Below, one piece after another: positions 26,483-36,742 of a stretch of 64,000 bases of DNA (its first letter is position 1; every line of letters starts with the position of its first letter). The notes under the pieces were generated by a model. The model ran no database searches. It was not told the DNA's origin and saw nothing but the letters and a program-made list of their open reading frames with translations. Source of the stretch: Pseudomonadota bacterium (lineage in GTDB: Bacteria > Myxococcota > Myxococcia > Myxococcales > Myxococcaceae); the NCBI GenBank assembly GCA_023426545.1, contig JAFAAN010000051.1:3956-67955 (forward strand). The letters run 5' to 3'. A program made the position numbers and the translations under genes.

Positions 26483-28139
26483 CGCCGCCGCGCAGCGGCA
26501 GGGTGAAGGCGAGCTGGAAGCGCGTCCCCGCGTGCTCGGGGCGGACGGTGGCGGTGACGTGGACGCCGTGCCCGCCGCTGTCCGTGGCCACCAGCTCGCC
26601 GCGAAGCTGGCCGTTCTCCGTGGCGCCGCGGAACAGGAACACCTCCGCGGCCTGCGAGAAGATGGCGTCCACGTCCTCGCCCGCGGCGCCCGCGGGGAGC
26701 TGGTCCCTCACCCAGGTGGCGAAGCGGACGATGCGCCCGGTGAGGAGCTGCGCCGGCAGCGGCACCGCGTAGCCCCCGCCGTACACCGTGGGCGCGGCGG
26801 CCAGCAGCACCGCGTCCGCGTTGCGCCCGCTGCCCAGCCCCAGGACGCCGCGCTCCTCCAGCCGCGCCTGCGCCCGGATGGGGAGGAAGTGCTCGGTGGG
26901 GATGGACAGCCCGCCCTGGACCTCCCAGGTGGACGGCGCGCGCAGGCCGCCCTGCTGGCCCAGGATGCGCGCGAAGGCGCTGGTGTCCCGGAAGCTGGCC
27001 GCGAGCATCGCCGCCGCCGCGAGCGCGGGGCTGGTGAAGCTCACGCGCCGGGCGACGCCGCGCCCCTCGCTGGCCACCACCACGCGGTTGATGACGGCGC
27101 ACAGCCAGCGCGAGGACTCGTCCTGGCGCAGCTCCGTCCAGGCCTCGGGGACGCGCTCGCGCTCCTCCTCCAGCGCCACGGCCAGCTCCGCCGGTGCCAC
27201 GCCGAGCAGCGACGCGGGCACCGCCGCCACCACCGGGAGCTGCGCGCGCTCGCCCAGCGCCGCGAGCCGGGCCAACTGCGCCGTGTCGTCGGTGGCGTCG
27301 AGGACGAAGACGGCGTCGGGCCGGTCGAAGGGCTCGGCGGAGAGCGCGCCCTGCACGGCCTCCAACAGCCCGGGCCCCGCCACGTCGAGCACCTCCACCG
27401 AGATGCCCGAGGACGCCGGCGTCTGGTCCAGCAGCCACTTGAGGCCCCGCCACGCGGACTCCAGGCGGGCCACGGGCTCGGCGCCGAGGAGGTCTTTCGC
27501 CGTGAGCAGCAGCGCTTCCTCCACCAGGGCCCGCACCGTCTGCCGCGGGGCGGTGGCGGGCGCGGCGGCCGGGGCCTGGGACGCGGGCACGCGCGGGTTG
27601 ATGGCGCGCAGGAAGGCGTCCACCGCCCGGGATGCGGCGGCGGGCGTGCCCGCGTCGGCGCGGCTGAGCAGCGCCTCCACCAGGTCGTCACCGGAACCAG
27701 TGGGAGGCGGCGGCGGGGCGGCGGGAGGCGGCGTGTCGACGGCGCGCAGGGCCTCCGCCACCGCGTCGGGCAGGCGCCCCGGGCCGGTGAGGGTGGCCAC
27801 GCGCGTGGCGGCCTCCTCGGGCGTCAGGGAGCCTAACGGGTCGGCGCCGGACAGCGTTTCATGGAGGTGTTGCAGGGCGCGCAGCTCGGGGACGTGGGTG
27901 ATGACGTCCGCGAGGCCGAAGGCGCGCAGCTTGTCGAAGGACAGCTCGACGGTGCGTGTGTCGCCGGCCCCGAGCCGGTCGGGCACGGTGACGCGGACAT
28001 GGCTGGCGGCGCGCGTGAGCTCCTCGTTGAAGGTGTGGACGGTGAGGGGGAAGCGCCGGCCCGAGGGCGCCGTGGAGACAGCTCCCACCACCAGCCAGCG
28101 CACGCGCGCGCTCGCTGCACTGCTCTCGTTCTGGCTCAT
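26469..28139 (-). CDS. TssB-TssC fusion, orphan type VI contractile-sheath-like protein
   Basis: This 556-residue protein looks like the small and large subunits of a type VI secretion sheath joined in one chain. The first 120 residues follow TssB: a core strand, LTVHTFNEELTRAASHVRVT, then DRLGAGDTRTVELSFDKLRA and ITHVPELRALQHLHETLSG. A Pro/Ala-rich linker of about 80 residues leads to a TssC-like part, with LLGAEPVARLESAWRGLKWL (about 220-240, the conserved E-AWRGL block), SGISVEVLDVAGPGLLEAVQ, and a long C-terminal half ending VRPEHAGTRFQLAFTLPLRG. Sheath genes are normally separate and sit with tssEFGKH; none of those is nearby. It may be a regulator or relic of a T6SS, or part of another contractile machine. 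Confidence 0.65.
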   Translation of the reverse strand: MSQNESSAASARVRWLVVGAVSTAPSGRRFPLTVHTFNEELTRAASHVRVTVPDRLGAGDTRTVELSFDKLRAFGLADVITHVPELRALQHLHETLSGADPLGSLTPEEAATRVATLTGPGRLPDAVAEALRAVDTPPPAAPPPPPTGSGDDLVEALLSRADAGTPAAASRAVDAFLRAINPRVPASQAPAAAPATAPRQTVRALVEEALLLTAKDLLGAEPVARLESAWRGLKWLLDQTPASSGISVEVLDVAGPGLLEAVQGALSAEPFDRPDAVFVLDATDDTAQLARLAALGERAQLPVVAAVPASLLGVAPAELAVALEEERERVPEAWTELRQDESSRWLCAVINRVVVASEGRGVARRVSFTSPALAAAAMLAASFRDTSAFARILGQQGGLRAPSTWEVQGGLSIPTEHFLPIRAQARLEERGVLGLGSGRNADAVLLAAAPTVYGGGYAVPLPAQLLTGRIVRFATWVRDQLPAGAAGEDVDAIFSQAAEVFLFRGATENGQLRGELVATDSGGHGVHVTATVRPEHAGTRFQLAFTLPLRGGVSPS

Positions 28140-28454
28140 GTCCCGCGTCCCCTCTCCGTCGTGGAGGCCGCTACCTTAGCGCCCCGGCGGGGGCCGGCGA
28201 GGCGCGGGCCGCCCCTCGGCTCCATCGAATCAGCCTGGGGAGGGGCGGCGCGCTGGGTGGTGACTGCGAACACCGCTCCATGACGGGAGTCACCAGCGGG
28301 GGCGCCGCCGGCGCGGTGGAGGGATGGGTCGCCCTGAAGGAAATCAAGGGCTTGGGCCCGGGATGCGCCCCCGCTGGCGCTGGCACACCTGCTGCTACTG
28401 GTGAGTGGGTCGCCTACAGCAGTCCTCCCAACCCCTTCTGAAAGAACTCCCGCC
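28140..28454. other. Divergent intergenic region
   Basis: This 315-base gap separates the divergent sheath-like and transglycosylase genes. No open frame has a supported start. It should contain both promoters. No sigma-54 type (GG-N10-GC) element or clear operator was recognised. Confidence 0.4.
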
Positions 28455-29411
28455 ATGCGCCTCTCTCCTCTCCGCGGCTCCTCCCCTGCTGCCATCCGCT
28501 CCCCGGCCCAGGATGTCTCCGTGTCCCGTCCCTCCTCGCCGCTGACCGGCGCGCCGGGAGCGGCCGGTCAGAAGCCCTCGCTGGGGCGGGTGGGCGGACT
28601 TCGGCAGGACGGCTTCGACCCGGGCGGTGGCAAGGCCGAGTCCCTGGGCAAGCTGCTCGAGGGGGCGATGGCGTTGATGAACACGCTCGCCCAGCTCCAG
28701 CAGGCCCTCCAGGGCGGCGCGGCCGGTGCCCAGGGCGCGGCCGGTGCCCAGGGCGCGGCTGGTGCCCAGGGCGTCTCCGGCGCGCAGGGGGCCTCGGGCG
28801 CCGCGCCGTCGGCGTGCTTCTCCGACAGCTCCTTCACCCCCGACGCCGGAGCGGGCCGCCCGCCGGTGGAGCTGAACCCCGGCGCCGCGCCGGGGGTGGA
28901 CGCGAGCCCGAGCGAGGGCAAGGCCACGGGCGGAAAGGGCCTGGGCGGCAACCTGCCCCCGGCGCTGGAGAAGCTGCGCCCGCAAATCGAGGCCGCCGCG
29001 AAGAAGGCGGGCGTACCGGCGGAGATGCTGGCCGCGCAGGTGTGGGCGGAGTCGCGCGGGCAGTTGGACGCCTCGTCCACCAACGGCGGCAACGGCCTGA
29101 CGGACACCGGGCTGATGCAGGTGAACCCCAACACCTTCAAGGAGCTGCAGGGCAAGTACCCCGAGCTGCAGGGCAAGGACCTCTCCGACCCGGCGACGAA
29201 CATCCTCGCGGGCGCCTACTACATGAAGGACATGAAGGCGCAGTTCGGGAGCTGGGACCTGGCCCTGCGCGCGTACAACTCCGGGCCCAACGGCGTGGAC
29301 AAGAGCAACCCGCACGCGATTCCCGCGGGCACGGGTGACGCCAGCTACGTGCAGAAGGTGAATCAGTTCGCGAACACGCTGGCCACCGGCCAGGGCTCGC
29401 TGCCGGCGTAG
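28455..29411 (+). CDS. SLT-domain lytic transglycosylase with collagen-like linker, no signal peptide
   Basis: This protein of 318 residues has a C-terminal Slt-type lysozyme-like domain: GVPAEMLAAQVWAESRGQLD with the catalytic Glu (about residue 201), then GLMQVNPNTFKELQGKYP, DPATNILAGAYYMKDM and WDLALRAYNSGPNGVDK. Such enzymes cleave peptidoglycan between MurNAc and GlcNAc. The N-terminal 140 residues are low complexity and include Gly-X-Y triplets (GAQGAAGAQGAAGAQG). There is no hydrophobic signal segment after the start MRLSPLRGSS, so export would need a dedicated route such as a type VI or phage-like system, or release on lysis. A start 54 bases upstream changes nothing here. It is convergent with a C39-like peptidase 32 bases away, and both proteins begin with MR and a short loose leader. 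Confidence 0.82.
   Translation: MRLSPLRGSSPAAIRSPAQDVSVSRPSSPLTGAPGAAGQKPSLGRVGGLRQDGFDPGGGKAESLGKLLEGAMALMNTLAQLQQALQGGAAGAQGAAGAQGAAGAQGVSGAQGASGAAPSACFSDSSFTPDAGAGRPPVELNPGAAPGVDASPSEGKATGGKGLGGNLPPALEKLRPQIEAAAKKAGVPAEMLAAQVWAESRGQLDASSTNGGNGLTDTGLMQVNPNTFKELQGKYPELQGKDLSDPATNILAGAYYMKDMKAQFGSWDLALRAYNSGPNGVDKSNPHAIPAGTGDASYVQKVNQFANTLATGQGSLPA
28721..28774 (+). repeat. 18-bp tandem repeat, three units
   Basis: Two identical 18-bp units (28721-28738 and 28739-28756) are followed by a third with two changes (28757-28774), then decayed copies. They encode the Gly-X-Y triplets GAQGAA of the transglycosylase linker. Unit number probably varies between strains. Confidence 0.8.
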
Positions 29412-29443
29412 GGCCGCTCAGCGAGCAGGAGACGGCGGGCGGC

Positions 29444-30217
29444 TCAGGAGGACTCGCGGCCGAAGCTGGTGCGGGCCCGCGAGCCGCCGCCGTCGGTGTC
29501 GCCCAGGGCGTCGGTGTGCAGGGCGCTCTTCTCCACCAGCGTGCCCTCGTCCATGGCGCTGCCGGGGGCGCCCACCACGAGCATGCCGCCGCCCTGGTGC
29601 AGCTCCCACGCGGAGCCCACGGCGTCGGCAATCTGCTGCCCCGACACGGCGTACTTCGAGCCCGTGTTGGAGTCCTTCACCAGGTAGTTGCCCTGGTCGT
29701 CCATGCCGTCCACGACGACCCAGTGCGAGCCGCCGGCGACCTTGGTGTCCACGCCGGTGGCGAGCCGGTTCGTGTCGAGCTGGACGGCGACCTGCTGCCC
29801 GCGCGAGAGCGCCTCGTTCACCGAGGGCATGTCGAAGTTCGAGGTGCCCTTCTTCACCTCCAGGCCCTCGTGCGCGAGCATCTTCGCGAGCTCCTTCGGG
29901 GTGGTGCCGTTGCCGTTGGTGAAGCGCGACTCCAGTGAGTCCATCTTCTCCGCCGCTGACACCGCGTCCTTGCCCGCCGTGCCCGACAGCATGGCGGCCA
30001 CCGCGGCGCCGCAGTTGGCGTCCTTGGTCTGCTTGATGACGTCGGGCGCTTCCGCGCTCTCGAAGTCGTCGGAGAAGTACCGGGTCAGGAACTCGGTGGC
30101 GGTCTGTGGGGGCTCGGGGGCCTGCTGCGGGGCCGCGTCGGAGGCGGGAGGCTGCACGCCCTGCTGCGGACGGCTCTCCGAGGGCCTCGCGATGGACTGG
30201 AAGAGGTTCACTCGCAT
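29444..30217 (-). CDS. C39-like/papain-fold cysteine peptidase, no signal peptide
   Basis: This 257-residue protein carries the active-site arrangement of C39-like peptidases: Gln and Cys in IKQTKDANCGAAVAAMLSG (about residues 60-78), His in GGSHWVVVDGMDDQGNYLVK (about 162-181) and Asp in KDSNTGSKYAVSG. The first 45 residues are Pro/Gln-rich and unstructured, starting MRVNLFQSIARPSESRPQQG, with no signal peptide. The substrate is unknown. Members cut double-glycine leaders, peptidoglycan stems or protein partners. Its position next to a signal-less transglycosylase and a sheath-like gene makes an exported effector conceivable. The start at 30217 has AGGGAA upstream. Confidence 0.7.
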   Translation of the reverse strand: MRVNLFQSIARPSESRPQQGVQPPASDAAPQQAPEPPQTATEFLTRYFSDDFESAEAPDVIKQTKDANCGAAVAAMLSGTAGKDAVSAAEKMDSLESRFTNGNGTTPKELAKMLAHEGLEVKKGTSNFDMPSVNEALSRGQQVAVQLDTNRLATGVDTKVAGGSHWVVVDGMDDQGNYLVKDSNTGSKYAVSGQQIADAVGSAWELHQGGGMLVVGAPGSAMDEGTLVEKSALHTDALGDTDGGGSRARTSFGRESS

Positions 30218-30303
30218 GGGCTGTTCCCTGGTGCTGGGGGGAGTCGGGACGGCTCCAATCCCAGATTATCCACAATCCCTGGAGAAGGTTGTGTCCGCGG
30301 CGC

Positions 30304-31647
<1,344 letters not shown>

Positions 31648-31708
31648 GGGGGCGGAACGCTAACACGCCCAACGCGGCCCGCCACCGTTGCGCCCCGGGA
31701 GACTGGCT

Positions 31709-34456
31709 TCAGCGCCGGGGTTTGCGCGCGGGCGCCCGGGCGGGCCTGGGCGCCCGCTCGGGTGGCAGCGTCGCGAGCCAGGCGTCCACGTCCGCCGCGC
31801 GCGCCTCCAGGCCGGCTTCGCCGAAGCGCGCCCGGGCCTGGGCCGCCTCGGCGCGGGCCTCCGGGGGCTGCTGCGTCTGCCAGAGGGCGCGCGCCAGGGC
31901 GAAGCCCGACTCCGCCAGCACCTCCGGCGGCGCCGAGGCGAAGGAGACGGCCAACCGCAGCGGCTCCACCGACTCCCGCGCCTGGCCCAGCGCCAGCAGC
32001 GCCTGGCCCACGCCGTCATAGGAGTACTGGAGCCGCTCGTCATCGGCGGGCAGCGCCTCGCGCTTGAGGGCGAGCGCCTCCTCGTAGGTCTTCAGCGCCT
32101 CGCCGTAGCGCTTCAGCGCGTGCAGGCACATGCCCACCTCATCGAGGGCCTCGGCGTACAGGACGCTCTTCTCGCCCCGCGTCGCCTTGCGGACGCGGGC
32201 CGCGGCCTGCGCGTGCTCCAGGGCCCTGGCATCCTGCTTCAGCTCGCGCAGCGTCAGCGACAGCATGCCGTGGCGCTGGGCCATGTCCGGGTGCCAGGGG
32301 CCCACCGCGGCCTCGGTCAGCGCCAGCGCCTCCTCCAGCAACTCCACCGCCTTCTCGGGCTGGCCCAGGTCGAGCATGACGCCGCCCAGCAGGAAGGTGG
32401 TCCGCGCGCGCTTGGGGTGGCCCAGGGGCAGGGCGCGCGCCTGGAGCGCCTTCGCCTGCTCCAGCAGGTTGCGCGCGTCCTCGAAGCGCTCCTGGGACAC
32501 GGCGAGGTTCGCCTGGTTCATCCGCACGTCGGCCTCCAGCACCGGCTCGCCGCCCAGCCGCTGGAGGGTGGCGTGCGCCAGCTCTCCCCAGCCCGCGGCC
32601 TGGGCGAAGTGCTGCTGCCCGTCCTCCACGTAGAGGAGCTTGTTGAGGATGGCGACCTTCAGCCGGTCCGCGCGGCCCGCCTCGGCGTCGCGCACGGCGT
32701 GGAAGAGGAGCTTCGCGGCCTCGGGGGACTGGCCGCTCTGCTCCTGGAGCCAGCCCAGGTGGAAGCGCAGCTCCGCGAGCAGCGGCAGGTGGCCGGTGGC
32801 CAGCACCGGCGCCTCCAACTCGCGCGCCGTCTCCAGGGCCACCGGGTAGCGGCCCGCGTCCACCAGCGCCTTCACGCCCGCGAGCCGCTCCTCCAGCCGC
32901 TCGATGTCGGCGCGCTTCGCCGCGTCCGTGGGCAGCCGCTGCTGCTCGGCGAGCGACTCCTCGTCCTCGCACTCGTGCAGCGAGGGCAGGGCGTGCACCG
33001 CGTCCAGCGACTTCTCCACCAGCGCCTCGTCCGCGCCGGACAGCAGCGCCACCATGGCGCGCACGTCCTTCTGCCGCCGCGCCAGGCACACCGTCCGCCG
33101 CGTCAGCAGCTCCTCGGTCTGCACGCCGTGGACGTGGGTGGCCTCGCACGCCTCGGTGCTCTGGCGCTTCCACGCGCTCGCGTAGTCGTCCAGCACCTGC
33201 GTCACCTTGCCGGACAGCTCCCGCGCGAAGGGCTTTCCCGTGGCGAGGAAGGCCGCCTCCACCTGCTGCCGCGCAGCGGGGCTCCAGACCTCGTCCATGC
33301 GCGCGCCGGTGGCGGCGCAGACCTGGGACTGCTGGTAGAGGACGCCGCCCACCAGGGCCACGCCCACCGCCGCCGTGCCCGCGCCCGCCAGCCAGCGTCG
33401 GCGCTTCGTCCACCGGTGCTCCTGCGAGAGGACGCTCAGCAGCTCCGCCATGGAGGCGAACCTCGCGGCCGGGTCCAGCGACAGGCCGCGCATCATCGCC
33501 TGCCGCACCCAGGCGGGCACCTTCGCATCGCGCGGCGGCTCCTGGATGAGGGCGGGCGGCGGGGGCCGCGGCCTGGCGGGCTCGCGCTCCAGCGGGGCCG
33601 TCACGTCGAGCGGCTCGGTCGCCTCATCGCCCGCGTTCCCCGTGGGCTTCAGCGAGGAGGCATAGGCCTCCATCTGCGCGGGCTCGAAGGGGCGCTGGCG
33701 GTAGAGGGCCCAGTACAGGGCCACGCAGAAGCTGAACTGGTCCGAGCGCGGGTCCAGGTCGTCCCCGCGGAACTGCTCCGGCGACATGTAGCTGGGCGTG
33801 CCGATGATGAGGCCCGCCTCGGTGAGGGGCGTGTCCAGCATGCGCCGCTCGGCGGGGAGGAAAGGCTCCACCTCTCGCGGCAGCGCGCCCACCGGCCGCG
33901 CCAGGCCGAAGTCGGTGACGAAGACGCGGCCCGCGCGGCTCACCAGCACGTTGGCGGGCTTGAAGTCACGGTGCACCAGCCCGGCCTCGTGCGCGGCCTG
34001 GAGCCCCCGGCCGGCGGAGAGGAAGATCGCCAGCACCTCGCGCCAGGAGCGCTGCCCCTCCTTCACCCACGAGGCCAGGGTGCCGCCGTCCACCAGCTCC
34101 ATGGCCAGGAAGACGCGGTCGCCCCACACGTCCACGTCGAAGATGGGGATGACGTTGGGGTGTGAGACGCGCGCCATGGCCTGCGCCTCGCGCAGCAGCC
34201 GCGCCCGGGCCTCCTCCGAGTCCGTCCGGCTGTCCGCGTGCAGCAGCTTGAGCGCCACCTTGCGGTCCAGGTCCGGGTCATAGGCCGCGTACACCACGCC
34301 CATGCCGCCCTGTCCCAGGCGCTTGAGCAGGAAGTAGCGCCCTACCTGGGGCGCGGGGGGCGCGTCCTCGCGCCGCGCCTCACGCCCGGTGCCAGAGGCC
34401 GCGTGCTCGCGATTGCCCGTGCCTGCACGTCCACTTCCGCTGTCTCTCATGCTCAT
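31709..34456 (-). CDS. Membrane Ser/Thr protein kinase with TPR repeats
   Basis: This protein of 915 residues has an N-terminal Hanks-type kinase domain: the Gly loop LKRLGQGGMGVVYAAYD (about residues 44-60), Lys in KVALKLLH (about 70), the catalytic loop VHRDFKPANVLV (about 160) and DFGLARP (about 180). A Pro-rich linker follows, then one membrane helix, WLAGAGTAAVGVALVGGVLY (about 350-370), and a long extracytoplasmic part made mostly of TPR-like helical repeats (about 480-890). An Arg/Pro-rich tail ends it. Such PknB-like kinases are very numerous in myxobacteria. The start at 34456 was preferred to one 60 bases upstream because the upstream extension overlaps promoter-like sequence. The FHA activator lies immediately downstream. 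Confidence 0.92.
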   Translation of the reverse strand: MSMRDSGSGRAGTGNREHAASGTGREARREDAPPAPQVGRYFLLKRLGQGGMGVVYAAYDPDLDRKVALKLLHADSRTDSEEARARLLREAQAMARVSHPNVIPIFDVDVWGDRVFLAMELVDGGTLASWVKEGQRSWREVLAIFLSAGRGLQAAHEAGLVHRDFKPANVLVSRAGRVFVTDFGLARPVGALPREVEPFLPAERRMLDTPLTEAGLIIGTPSYMSPEQFRGDDLDPRSDQFSFCVALYWALYRQRPFEPAQMEAYASSLKPTGNAGDEATEPLDVTAPLEREPARPRPPPPALIQEPPRDAKVPAWVRQAMMRGLSLDPAARFASMAELLSVLSQEHRWTKRRRWLAGAGTAAVGVALVGGVLYQQSQVCAATGARMDEVWSPAARQQVEAAFLATGKPFARELSGKVTQVLDDYASAWKRQSTEACEATHVHGVQTEELLTRRTVCLARRQKDVRAMVALLSGADEALVEKSLDAVHALPSLHECEDEESLAEQQRLPTDAAKRADIERLEERLAGVKALVDAGRYPVALETARELEAPVLATGHLPLLAELRFHLGWLQEQSGQSPEAAKLLFHAVRDAEAGRADRLKVAILNKLLYVEDGQQHFAQAAGWGELAHATLQRLGGEPVLEADVRMNQANLAVSQERFEDARNLLEQAKALQARALPLGHPKRARTTFLLGGVMLDLGQPEKAVELLEEALALTEAAVGPWHPDMAQRHGMLSLTLRELKQDARALEHAQAAARVRKATRGEKSVLYAEALDEVGMCLHALKRYGEALKTYEEALALKREALPADDERLQYSYDGVGQALLALGQARESVEPLRLAVSFASAPPEVLAESGFALARALWQTQQPPEARAEAAQARARFGEAGLEARAADVDAWLATLPPERAPRPARAPARKPRR

Positions 34457-34580
34457 GGCCGATGCACCCGGCGCCACTCTATCCGCGAAAGTCCGTGGGG
34501 CCCATGCTCCAGCCACGCTGGCGTGGCCGCGCCAGAGGCCCCGTGCGCATGCGCCGCGCCACGGTTACCTTCGGGGCGCC

Positions 34581-34991
34581 ATGTCCCTTCGCAAGGATTA
34601 CATCGAGCGGCTCATCGAGGAGTTCGCCGCCGCGCTCTCCCGCCTCCTCAAGCTGAGGCGGGAGAAGAAGCTCGCGGAGGCCCAGCGCCTCATCCAGGAG
34701 ACGGCGCTGTCGGCGCTGGGCATGGAGTACGCCGCCCTGCTGATGGCGGACCCGGTGTCCACCGCGCGGCTGCTGGGCGCCCCCACGCGCGTGAAGGTGC
34801 TGGCCCGCCTGGTCGCCGAGGATGGGGAGCTGAGCGCCGAGCAGGGCGACGCCGCCACGGCCACCGCCCGCTTCCAGACCGCGCTCGCGCTGTATGCCGA
34901 AGCCGAGGCCATGGGCCTCACGCCGGACGGGGACGACACCGCCACCGTCACCCGGCTGCGCGCCCGGCTGGAGGTGCCGGCGCCCCGCTGA
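34581..34991 (+). CDS. Small helical protein, DUF6483-like
   Basis: This protein of 136 residues is predicted to be wholly alpha-helical and cytosolic. The first half, LRKDYIERLIEEFAAALSRL then RREKKLAEAQRLIQETALSA, resembles the N-terminal helices of DUF6483-type proteins by my memory. The second half has an Ala-rich TPR-like pair ending FQTALALYAEAEAMGL. The ATG at 34581 removes a low-complexity upstream extension. It is divergent from the Ser/Thr kinase, 124 bases away. The function is unknown. Confidence 0.65.
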   Translation: MSLRKDYIERLIEEFAAALSRLLKLRREKKLAEAQRLIQETALSALGMEYAALLMADPVSTARLLGAPTRVKVLARLVAEDGELSAEQGDAATATARFQTALALYAEAEAMGLTPDGDDTATVTRLRARLEVPAPR

Positions 34992-35180
34992 CGACAATCC
35001 CTGTCATCCACGCGTCAGCGGCGTGGGGGATGGGTTTGCTATCCGACAGAGCGGCCGCCTGGATGTCTTCCATTGGGCGTGTCAGAAGACACCCTCGGAG
35101 ACCCCCGGGTTGCATGTCAGTCCATTTCCCCGGGTACACTGGTAGGCCATTTCTTCACGCAAGACACCTGGGGGGTGCGC

Positions 35181-36665
35181 GTGTCCTTCATCCAGCTTCC
35201 GCGGAGCGTCGTCTCGTGCCGTAACCTCGTTGGAGGAAGCTGGCAGCTGCCGCCAGGCGCAACGCAGCTCGATGTCCGGAGCCCATACACCGGCACGGTC
35301 ATCGGCACGGTGCCCCTCACGCCCGCCTCGGGGGTCGCCCAGGCGGTGGAGGCCGCGAAGGCGGCGGCGGCGTCCTGGCGGGACACCTCGCTGCGGGAGC
35401 GCACGCAGCACCTGTACCGCTTCCGCCAGCTCCTGGAGCGGGACCTGGACGCCCTGGCCCAGCTCGCCGCCAGCGAGGCGGGGAAGACGGTGGCGGAGGC
35501 CCGCGCGGGGCTGCTCAAGGGGATGGAGGTCTGCGACTTCGCCCTGTCCCTCCAGAACCTGGACACGGGCGCGCATCTGGAGGTCAGCCGCGGCATCTCC
35601 TGCGAGTACCGCCGCGAGCCGTTGGGCGTCGTCGCCGGCATCACGCCCTTCAACTTCCCCGCCATGGTGCCGATGTGGATGTTCCCCATCGCCGTCACGC
35701 TGGGCAATGCCTTCATCCTCAAGCCGTCGGAGAAGGTGCCGCTCACCGCGTGCGCGCTGGGCGAGCGCATGTGCGAGGCGGGCTACCCCGCCGGCGTCTT
35801 CTCCGTGGTGCACGGCGGCAAGGAGGCGGTGGACGCGCTGGTGGCGCACCCGGACGTGCAGGCCGTGGGCTTCGTCGGCTCGTCCGCGGTGGCGCGCCAC
35901 CTGTACGCGGAGGGCTGCAAGCGCGGCAAGCGCGTGCTGGCGCTGGGCAGCGCGAAGAACCACCTCATCGTCGTGCCGGACGCGGACCCGGAGCTGACGC
36001 CGCAGGCGGTGGTGGACTCGTTCACCGGCTGCGCGGGCCAGCGCTGCATGGCGGCCAGCGTGCTGCTCGCCGTGGGCGACGTGGAGCCCATTCTCCAGGA
36101 GGTCGTCCGCCGCGCGGCGAAGCTGGAGGTGGGCCCCGGCATGGGCGCGCTCATCGACCGGGGCGCGCTGGACCGCCTGGAGACGGCCATTGCCCGCGCC
36201 GAGGCCGAGGGCGCGCGCGTGTGGCTGGACGGCCGTGGCCGCAAGCCGCGGGGGGAGGCCTGGGCCGGCGGGAACTGGGTGGGCCCCACGCTGCTGGACG
36301 GCGTGCGCCCGGACATGGAGGCGGCCCGGCGCGAGCTGTTCGGCCCGGTGCTCTCCATCGTCCGCGTGCCCACGCTGTCCGCGGCGCTGGCGGTGGAGAA
36401 CGCGTCGCCCTACGGGAACGCGGCGTCCATCTTCACCACCAACGGTGGGGTGGCGCAGGCGGTGGTGGAGGGCGTGCGCGCTGGCATGGTGGGCGTCAAC
36501 GTGGGCGTCCCCGTGCCCCGCGAGCCGTTCTCCTTCGGCGGCACGGGGGACTCTCGCTTCGGGCACGGCGACATCACCGGGGCGTCCAGCCTCGACTTCT
36601 GGACGCAGGTGAAGAAGGTCACCCGCAAGTGGTCGGCCAGGACCGACGGCTCGTGGATGAGCTGA
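35181..36665 (+). CDS. mmsA: CoA-acylating (methyl)malonate-semialdehyde dehydrogenase
   Basis: This 494-residue NAD-dependent enzyme converts methylmalonate or malonate semialdehyde plus CoA to propionyl-CoA or acetyl-CoA with loss of CO2. The catalytic Cys is in TGCAGQRCMAASVLL (about residue 288). The usual aldehyde dehydrogenase Glu is replaced, as in this subfamily, by Asn in LGSAKNHLIVVPDAD. NAD-binding blocks are GITPFNFPAMVPMWMFPIA and FVGSSAVARHLY, and the C-terminus has EPFSFGGTGDSRFGHGDITG. The GTG at 35181 gives the normal family length. It is followed by URC1, URC4 and upp, so malonate semialdehyde derived from uracil's three-carbon skeleton (3-hydroxypropionate) is the likely physiological substrate here. 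Valine degradation is the alternative. Confidence 0.93.
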   Translation: MSFIQLPRSVVSCRNLVGGSWQLPPGATQLDVRSPYTGTVIGTVPLTPASGVAQAVEAAKAAAASWRDTSLRERTQHLYRFRQLLERDLDALAQLAASEAGKTVAEARAGLLKGMEVCDFALSLQNLDTGAHLEVSRGISCEYRREPLGVVAGITPFNFPAMVPMWMFPIAVTLGNAFILKPSEKVPLTACALGERMCEAGYPAGVFSVVHGGKEAVDALVAHPDVQAVGFVGSSAVARHLYAEGCKRGKRVLALGSAKNHLIVVPDADPELTPQAVVDSFTGCAGQRCMAASVLLAVGDVEPILQEVVRRAAKLEVGPGMGALIDRGALDRLETAIARAEAEGARVWLDGRGRKPRGEAWAGGNWVGPTLLDGVRPDMEAARRELFGPVLSIVRVPTLSAALAVENASPYGNAASIFTTNGGVAQAVVEGVRAGMVGVNVGVPVPREPFSFGGTGDSRFGHGDITGASSLDFWTQVKKVTRKWSARTDGSWMS

Positions 36666-36742
36666 CGCGCGCGCCCCCCACGCGAATCCCAGACCGCCCC
36701 GCACCCCGACTCCGCTCCCGCGCCCGCAAGGAGGGCGCTCCC

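Noticed and set aside
31688..34165. Plus-strand frame of 825 codons opposite the Ser/Thr kinase
   Set aside because: Antisense shadow; the kinase motifs on the minus strand are unambiguous.
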